Source of the DNA: Alphaproteobacteria bacterium
Lineage (GTDB): Bacteria; Pseudomonadota; Alphaproteobacteria; Micropepsales; Micropepsaceae
DNA length: 34,899 bases
NCBI GenBank assembly: GCA_017983635.1
Contig: JAGOBA010000025.1
Location: forward strand, 1-34,899
Direction: 5' to 3'
Below the pieces are notes generated by a model that saw nothing but the letters and a program-made list of their open reading frames with translations, did not search any database and was not told where the DNA came from. Position 1 is the first letter of the stretch. The number at the start of each line of letters is the position of its first letter. The translations under genes and the position numbers were made by a program. Positions 31,327 through 34,899 of the stretch are shown here, piece by piece.

Positions 31327-32502
31327 ATGGGTATCAACGGAAAAGCGTATATCGCGGGCATATACGAACATCCCACGCGCTTTGCCGGCGATAAGACGCT
31401 GCCGCAGCTGCATGCGGAAATCGCCAAGGGCGTGCTGCAAGACGCCGGTCTGGCGAAGGACGACGTCGACGCCTATTTCTGCGCGGGCGACGCGCCGGGC
31501 CTGGGCGGGATCAGCATGATCGAGTACATGGGCCTCATCAACGTCCGCCATATGGACAGCACCGAGACCGGCGGCTCGTCCTATCTGGTTCACCTCAATC
31601 ACGCCGCGCAGGCGATCGCCGCCGGTCATTGCAAGGTGGCGTTGATCACGCTGGCCGGGCGGCCTCTGGCCGATGCCAAGGAAGGCAACCCCGGGCGGTT
31701 CCACAGCGCGCAAGCGCCGGAATTTCCGTTCGAGATGCCGTACGGCTTCAACGTGGTGAACATGTACGCCATGTGCGCGACGCGCCACATGTACGAATTC
31801 GGCACCACCAGCGAACAGCTCGCCTGGATCAAGGTCGCCGCCTCGCATCACGCGCAACACAACGAACACGCCAAGCTGCGCGAGGTGGTGACGGTCGAGG
31901 AGGTGGTCAACTCGCCGATGATCGCCAATCCGCTGCACCGGCTCGATTGCTGCGTCATCACCGACGGTGGCGGCGGCGTCTTGGTGGTCAGCCCCGAGAT
32001 CGCCAAGTCGCTGAAGCGGCCGAAGGTGAAAATCATGGGCGCGGGCGAAGCGCCGAAGCACCTGAACGGCGGTCAGGTCGACCTGACCTATTCCGGCGCG
32101 CGATGGAGCGGTCCGTTGGCGTTCGCCGAGGCCGGCGTGAAGCCCGCCGACATCAAATATGTTTCGATCTACGATTCCTTCACCATCACCGTCCTGGAGA
32201 CGATCGAGGATTTGGGCTTTTGCGAAAAAGGCAAGGGCGGCTGGTTCGTCTCCGACGGCAACCTAATTTCGGGCATCGGCAAATTGCCGTTCAACACCGA
32301 CGGCGGCGGCTTGTGCAGCAACCATCCGGGCAATCGCGGCGGCATGACCAAGATTCTCGAGGCCGTGCGCCAAGTGCGCGGCGAGGCCCATCCGAAGGTC
32401 CAAGTCCGCAATTGCGATGTCGCCCTGGCGCACGGCACGGGCGGCATGCTGGGCGCGCGCATGGGCAGCGCCACCGTCATCCTGGGGAACCAAGACGCAT
32501 GA
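31327..32502 (+). CDS. Thiolase-like (SCP2/Ltp2-type) protein, second copy
   Basis: This 391-residue thiolase-fold protein differs clearly in sequence from the one at 19983-21149. The nucleophile position reads ETGGSSYLVHL (about 80-90), with no cysteine, and the C-terminal half has SIYDSFTITVLE (with Tyr282) and NTDGGGLCSNHPGNRGG (323-339), then AHGTGG. It is a strong candidate for a retro-aldolase or related C-C cleaving enzyme that needs a DUF35 partner, encoded by the next gene with a 4-bp ATGA overlap. Start ATG is 7 bp after AAGGA. It is divergent from the leftward hydratase unit. Confidence 0.87.
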   Translation: MGINGKAYIAGIYEHPTRFAGDKTLPQLHAEIAKGVLQDAGLAKDDVDAYFCAGDAPGLGGISMIEYMGLINVRHMDSTETGGSSYLVHLNHAAQAIAAGHCKVALITLAGRPLADAKEGNPGRFHSAQAPEFPFEMPYGFNVVNMYAMCATRHMYEFGTTSEQLAWIKVAASHHAQHNEHAKLREVVTVEEVVNSPMIANPLHRLDCCVITDGGGGVLVVSPEIAKSLKRPKVKIMGAGEAPKHLNGGQVDLTYSGARWSGPLAFAEAGVKPADIKYVSIYDSFTITVLETIEDLGFCEKGKGGWFVSDGNLISGIGKLPFNTDGGGLCSNHPGNRGGMTKILEAVRQVRGEAHPKVQVRNCDVALAHGTGGMLGARMGSATVILGNQDA

Positions 32503-32888
32503 GCGAGGAACAGAAAAAGCCGCGCCTGACCCTGAACCGGGAAAGCAGGCCCTATTTCGAGGCGGCGGGAAAAGGCCGCCTCGTGATCAAGAAATGCAAT
32601 GCCTGTTCGCGGGTTCATTACTATCCGCGCACGATCTGTCCGCATTGTTATTCGGAGGACACGGAATTCGTCGAGGCCTCCGGGCGCGGCGTCATCTACA
32701 GCTATTCGGTGACGCGCCAAGCCAAGCCGCCTTACGTGATCGCCTATGTCACTTTGGAGGAAGGCGTCACGATGCTGACCAATATCGTCGACTGCGATGT
32801 GGATAGCGTGCGCGTCGGGAAGAAGGTCAAAGTCAAATTCATCGACGCGGGCGAGGGCATGGCGCTGCCGATGTTTACGTCCGCATGA
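32499..32888 (+). CDS. DUF35 OB-fold/zinc-ribbon protein, partner of the second thiolase-like protein
   Basis: This 129-residue protein has a zinc ribbon with Cys33, Cys36, Cys47 and Cys50 (KCNACSRVHYYPRTICPHC), then an OB-fold (GRGVIYSYSVTRQAKPPYVIA, VTLEEGVTMLTNIVDCD). The ATG overlaps the stop codon of the thiolase-like gene, a sign of translational coupling and a complex of fixed ratio. It is the last gene of the catabolic part of the window; the next 577 bp hold no clear gene. Confidence 0.92.
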   Translation: MSEEQKKPRLTLNRESRPYFEAAGKGRLVIKKCNACSRVHYYPRTICPHCYSEDTEFVEASGRGVIYSYSVTRQAKPPYVIAYVTLEEGVTMLTNIVDCDVDSVRVGKKVKVKFIDAGEGMALPMFTSA

Positions 32889-33465
32889 GGCGCGGGGCAA
32901 TGCCTGCCGCATCGTGGCGGCCGCTCGCCAGTGAGATTCGTTGTGCTCACAGTAAGGGTGGCAAGGGGACCACTTCGGTGCCCCCGGCGCTCGCTGCCGA
33001 CGCTTCACTCAGACGAAGTACTCCATTTGGACGAGCAGCCTGAGGCCGTCGTACGACGAAACGAGGTTCAGTCGAACTATGTGATCGCGTCCGAGTGCGA
33101 GTGTGGCGCATGTGGCCGTTGGAGCGAAATTGAGAGAGACCTCACCAATGTTCGCGATCCGCTGAGACGGGGCGATGCTCCTGCCGTGGTAACGAAGTCG
33201 GGTGCGCGCTCCAATATCATATGGGACGGATGTTGTTTGTGGCGCCTGGCGTTAGGTGTGTCACGGCGTGATTGGTGTGCAGCCGAGTGTTCGTTCCTCG
33301 CAACGCACCCTACCTAGGCCAAGTCGCTGCCGTTAACGAGGTTCGGTAGGGTTGACGACGTGACCCCAGTCACGCCCGTGCGACTCCATGGCTCCGGCGA
33401 AACCTCCGCCATGTTGGTGGCGACACTTGCCGATCATACCTTGATGGTGATCAGAGCGCCGGATC
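32889..33465. other. Non-coding junction between the catabolic cluster and the ICE-like genes
   Basis: No convincing gene was found here on either strand; a 128-codon open frame has no recognisable motif. Small structures can be seen: an inverted repeat GTGAG-N10-CTCAC (32931-32950), a hairpin at 32965-32985 closed by a TTCG tetraloop (GGGGACCACTTCGGTGCCCC) without a T-run, a copy of the CCAATATCATATGG dyad (33211-33224), and a palindrome CGTGAC-N4-GTCACG (33359-33374). Base and codon texture changes at this point compared with the genes to the left, which fits a boundary between two segments of different origin. Confidence 0.6.
33359..33374. promoter_or_regulatory. Palindrome CGTGAC-N4-GTCACG upstream of the LuxR-family gene
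   Basis: Six-base perfect arms with a CCCA spacer lie about 92 bp before the GTG start of the regulator, directly after a TTGACG that could act as a -35. No good -10 follows at 17 bp. The geometry (short arms, 4-bp spacer) matches that of the palindrome at 34194-34211, but the arm sequences differ. Confidence 0.35.
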
Positions 33466-34173
33466 GTGCAACGAGTCTTCCAAGACTTTGTCGAAGGCAT
33501 ACGAGCGAGCAAGGACTTGGCGACGCTCCGCTCGACCACGGCAACTGGATTCGAAGCGCTCGGTGTTGCGCGTTTTGCCTACTTTGTTCGGTCCGACCGC
33601 AATACCGTTGGAGGCGGCCTCGTCTCCACCTATCCGCAGGCCTGGATCGACCGCTATACCAGCCAAAGGTACAAAGAGATCGATCCGGTTTTTCAACGCA
33701 TCGGTAGCTGCGATACCGCTTTTACGTGGCAAGGTGCTCCGCGGCACTCGACGTTGGCGCTGCGCCAGTTCTTCGACGAGGCGTCGCAATTCGGCATCTC
33801 CGCCGGGTTTGCGATTCCGTTTCACGAGCCGTCGCATCCCATCGCAGCGCTGACGCTCGTCGCAGGCGAACCGTCGCGGTCGTTCAGGCGCAGTGTTGAA
33901 GTCAATCGCCGGACGCTGCAGTTGATGGCGGTCATCGTACATTTGCGGGCGCGTCAACTGCTCCGACCCGATCGTGTCATAGCGGGTGTGCGGCTGAAGC
34001 AGCGCGAGTTCGAGTGTCTCGAATGGGCCGCAAGAGGAAAGTCCGCTTGGGAGACGGCGCGCATTCTGGGCGTGAAGCGCAGGACGGTGTCGTTTCATCT
34101 CGACAACGCGAAGCACAAATTCGGTGTCAGAACCGTATGTCAGGCCGTGGTCCGCCTCGCGGCAGCCCTATAA
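33466..34173 (+). CDS. LuxR-family (TraR-type) quorum-sensing transcriptional regulator
   Basis: This 235-residue protein has an N-terminal autoinducer-binding domain with the conserved Trp60, Tyr64, Asp73-Pro74 and Trp88 pattern (AWIDRYTSQRYKEIDPVF, AFTWQG), and a C-terminal LuxR helix-turn-helix (LKQREFECLEWAARGKSAWE, then VKRRTVSFHLDNAKHKFGV, about 177-222) with Glu181 and Gly191. It would bind an N-acyl-homoserine lactone and activate conjugation or excision genes. It starts at GTG; an upstream in-frame stop at 33448 excludes a longer protein. The cognate LuxI-type synthase is not in the window. The neighbour is the DUF6499/DUF2285 gene, the arrangement known for rhizobial ICEs. Confidence 0.92.
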   Translation: MQRVFQDFVEGIRASKDLATLRSTTATGFEALGVARFAYFVRSDRNTVGGGLVSTYPQAWIDRYTSQRYKEIDPVFQRIGSCDTAFTWQGAPRHSTLALRQFFDEASQFGISAGFAIPFHEPSHPIAALTLVAGEPSRSFRRSVEVNRRTLQLMAVIVHLRARQLLRPDRVIAGVRLKQREFECLEWAARGKSAWETARILGVKRRTVSFHLDNAKHKFGVRTVCQAVVRLAAAL

Positions 34174-34193
34174 GCGTCTCAGTCTGCCGTCAA

Positions 34194-34211
34194 CCTGTGT
34201 GCCGACACAGG
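34194..34211. promoter_or_regulatory. 18-bp perfect-arm palindrome, candidate tra/lux box
   Basis: CCTGTGT-GCCG-ACACAGG has 7-bp perfect arms and lies between the LuxR-type gene and the downstream gene. TraR boxes are 18-bp dyads of this kind. TCGAAT at 34235-34240 could be the -10 of a class-II promoter, with a transcript start near 34247, about 20 bp before the ATG. No T-run follows, so it does not look like a terminator. Confidence 0.55.
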
Positions 34212-34266
34212 CTGCGAGCGCTCCGATGTAGGGCTCGAATCGGTTCCGCGAGCGAGGCGCACCCTC

Positions 34267-34899
34267 ATGAGGTCCGAGCAGCGGCTCGATTGGCGGAGCA
34301 AGGAGAGCTATGCCTATACCGCACGTTTGACCCGGCTTGGCTGGGCTTGGGAATTCCTGCGCCGGAACCCGCGGTTTCGTGAGGAACATGAAGAGTCCCT
34401 GGCGATAGCCGAACCTCGTTCACAATTCGAGGCATTGCGGCATTGGGGTCTTCTGCGTACGGACGATCCGGCGAAGAACGCTCTGGAGGCAAGGCTCTTC
34501 TGGGATCCGGGCGCCTGTCCCCACGTTCTCCCGCTGGTGAGCGGTTGTTGTTCGACCGCCACCGATACTCTGCGCGTGCCGCGCATGCACCATGTTCTCA
34601 TCTGCGACGGCGTGCGGCGCCTTCAGTTGTCGGTTTGGGTCATGAGCGGCTCGGAGCCGGACCGTATTCTAACCGAGGCCGTTGTCCCAACGCGCGACGC
34701 GCAGTGCCGCTGGCGCGCTCTCAACTGCTTCAACGACTACCTTTTCTCCGGCGCGCTTCCGCAGCGCCACTTCCGTTCCGACGGGACCTCGGACCGGCTC
34801 ACACGAGTTGTACAAGTACTCGATGGTGCTCGGAGCGGTGCGCCTCATCGCGAAATCGCCATCGCACTTTACGGACACCGGGGCATCATGGCCGACTGG
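34267..34899 (+). CDS. FseA-like DUF6499-DUF2285 fusion protein (excision/transfer activator), cut by window edge
   Basis: The frame is open for 211 codons and runs off the right edge. The N-terminal part (about 8-45: DWRSKESYAYTARLTRLGWA followed by WEFLRRNPRFR) is the DUF6499 signature; the C-terminal part (about 175-211: RLTRVVQVLDGARSGAPHRE, IAIALYGHRG, ending ADW) is DUF2285, a helix-turn-helix-like domain. In ICEMlSym of Mesorhizobium the two domains are encoded by msi172 and msi171 and joined by programmed +1 frameshifting into FseA, the activator of excision. Here both lie in one reading frame with no stop between. A short purine tract (GAGG) is about 9 bp before the ATG. Codon use (ATA, CTA, ACA, GTA, CGA) differs from the catabolic genes. 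Confidence 0.87.
   Translation, partial: MRSEQRLDWRSKESYAYTARLTRLGWAWEFLRRNPRFREEHEESLAIAEPRSQFEALRHWGLLRTDDPAKNALEARLFWDPGACPHVLPLVSGCCSTATDTLRVPRMHHVLICDGVRRLQLSVWVMSGSEPDRILTEAVVPTRDAQCRWRALNCFNDYLFSGALPQRHFRSDGTSDRLTRVVQVLDGARSGAPHREIAIALYGHRGIMADW

Noticed and set aside
13977..32888. Steroid ring-degradation cluster
   Set aside because: Only side-chain-type enzymes are present (MaoC, paired dehydrogenases, Ltp2/DUF35-like); no 3-ketosteroid dehydrogenase, 9-alpha-hydroxylase or meta-cleavage enzyme was found, so sterol use is not claimed.
32915..32930. TGGCG ... CGCCA hairpin just after the DUF35 gene
   Set aside because: Short stem with no T-run; not enough to call a terminator.
32931..33317. 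128-codon open frame in the junction region
   Set aside because: No conserved motif, no convincing Shine-Dalgarno, mixed codon use; treated as non-coding.
1..34899. CRISPR arrays, insertion sequences, tRNA or rRNA genes
   Set aside because: None seen by eye: no regularly spaced repeats, no transposase, no cloverleaf or attachment-site duplication recognised.

Overview
The window is G+C-rich DNA that looks alphaproteobacterial, probably from Hyphomicrobiales. The evidence is the set of accessory acyl-CoA catabolic families, a Coq4 homologue, and at the right edge a TraR-type LuxR regulator followed by a DUF6499/DUF2285 (FseA-type) protein, a pair known from rhizobial integrative and conjugative elements (ICEs). 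No chromosomal housekeeping gene, rRNA, tRNA, transposase or CRISPR array was seen. The assignment rests on protein families read by eye, not on a database search.

Layout. (1) 1-3864, minus strand: the N-terminus of a Baeyer-Villiger monooxygenase, an acyl-CoA synthetase, an enoyl-CoA hydratase and an alpha/beta hydrolase. (2) 4028-7323, plus: a GntR/FCD regulator, then a nitronate-monooxygenase-like protein, a PaaI-type thioesterase and a Coq4 homologue. (3) 7329-9263, minus: an LLM flavin monooxygenase and an enoyl-CoA hydratase. (4) 9395-13122, plus: an ACMSD-type amidohydrolase, a D-aminoacylase-type amidohydrolase and an HSL-type esterase. (5) 13123-17506, minus: a carboxymuconolactone-decarboxylase-like protein, a MaoC hydratase, a 2,4-dienoyl-CoA-reductase-like flavoprotein and an IclR regulator. 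(6) 17682-25120, plus: a zinc alcohol dehydrogenase, a second LLM monooxygenase, a thiolase-like/DUF35 pair and three acyl-CoA dehydrogenases. (7) 25117-31237, minus: an HSD17B4-type SDR, a second acyl-CoA synthetase, a CaiB/BaiF CoA-transferase, an acyl-CoA dehydrogenase, a small unrecognised protein and a third enoyl-CoA hydratase. (8) 31327-32888, plus: a second thiolase-like/DUF35 pair. (9) 32889-34899: a non-coding junction, a LuxR/TraR-type regulator, an 18-bp palindrome and the FseA-like gene, which runs off the window.

Together regions 1-8 look like one large catabolic island for a bulky, probably alicyclic, terpenoid or steroid-like acid or ketone. Flavin oxygenases and hydrolases would open and trim the molecule. 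Two CoA ligases and one CoA-transferase would activate acids. Acyl-CoA dehydrogenases, hydratases, the SDR and the dienoyl-CoA reductase would run beta-oxidation. The thiolase-like/DUF35 pairs lack the thiolase nucleophilic cysteine and resemble the Ltp2-ChsH2 retro-aldolase of steroid side-chain breakdown. No steroid-ring or aromatic-ring enzymes are present, so the substrate cannot be named.

Two local regulators (GntR/FCD and IclR) and several recurring AT-rich or palindromic elements upstream of transcription units suggest a co-ordinated regulon. The edge genes suggest that the island lies beside, or inside, a quorum-sensing-controlled ICE or conjugative plasmid.
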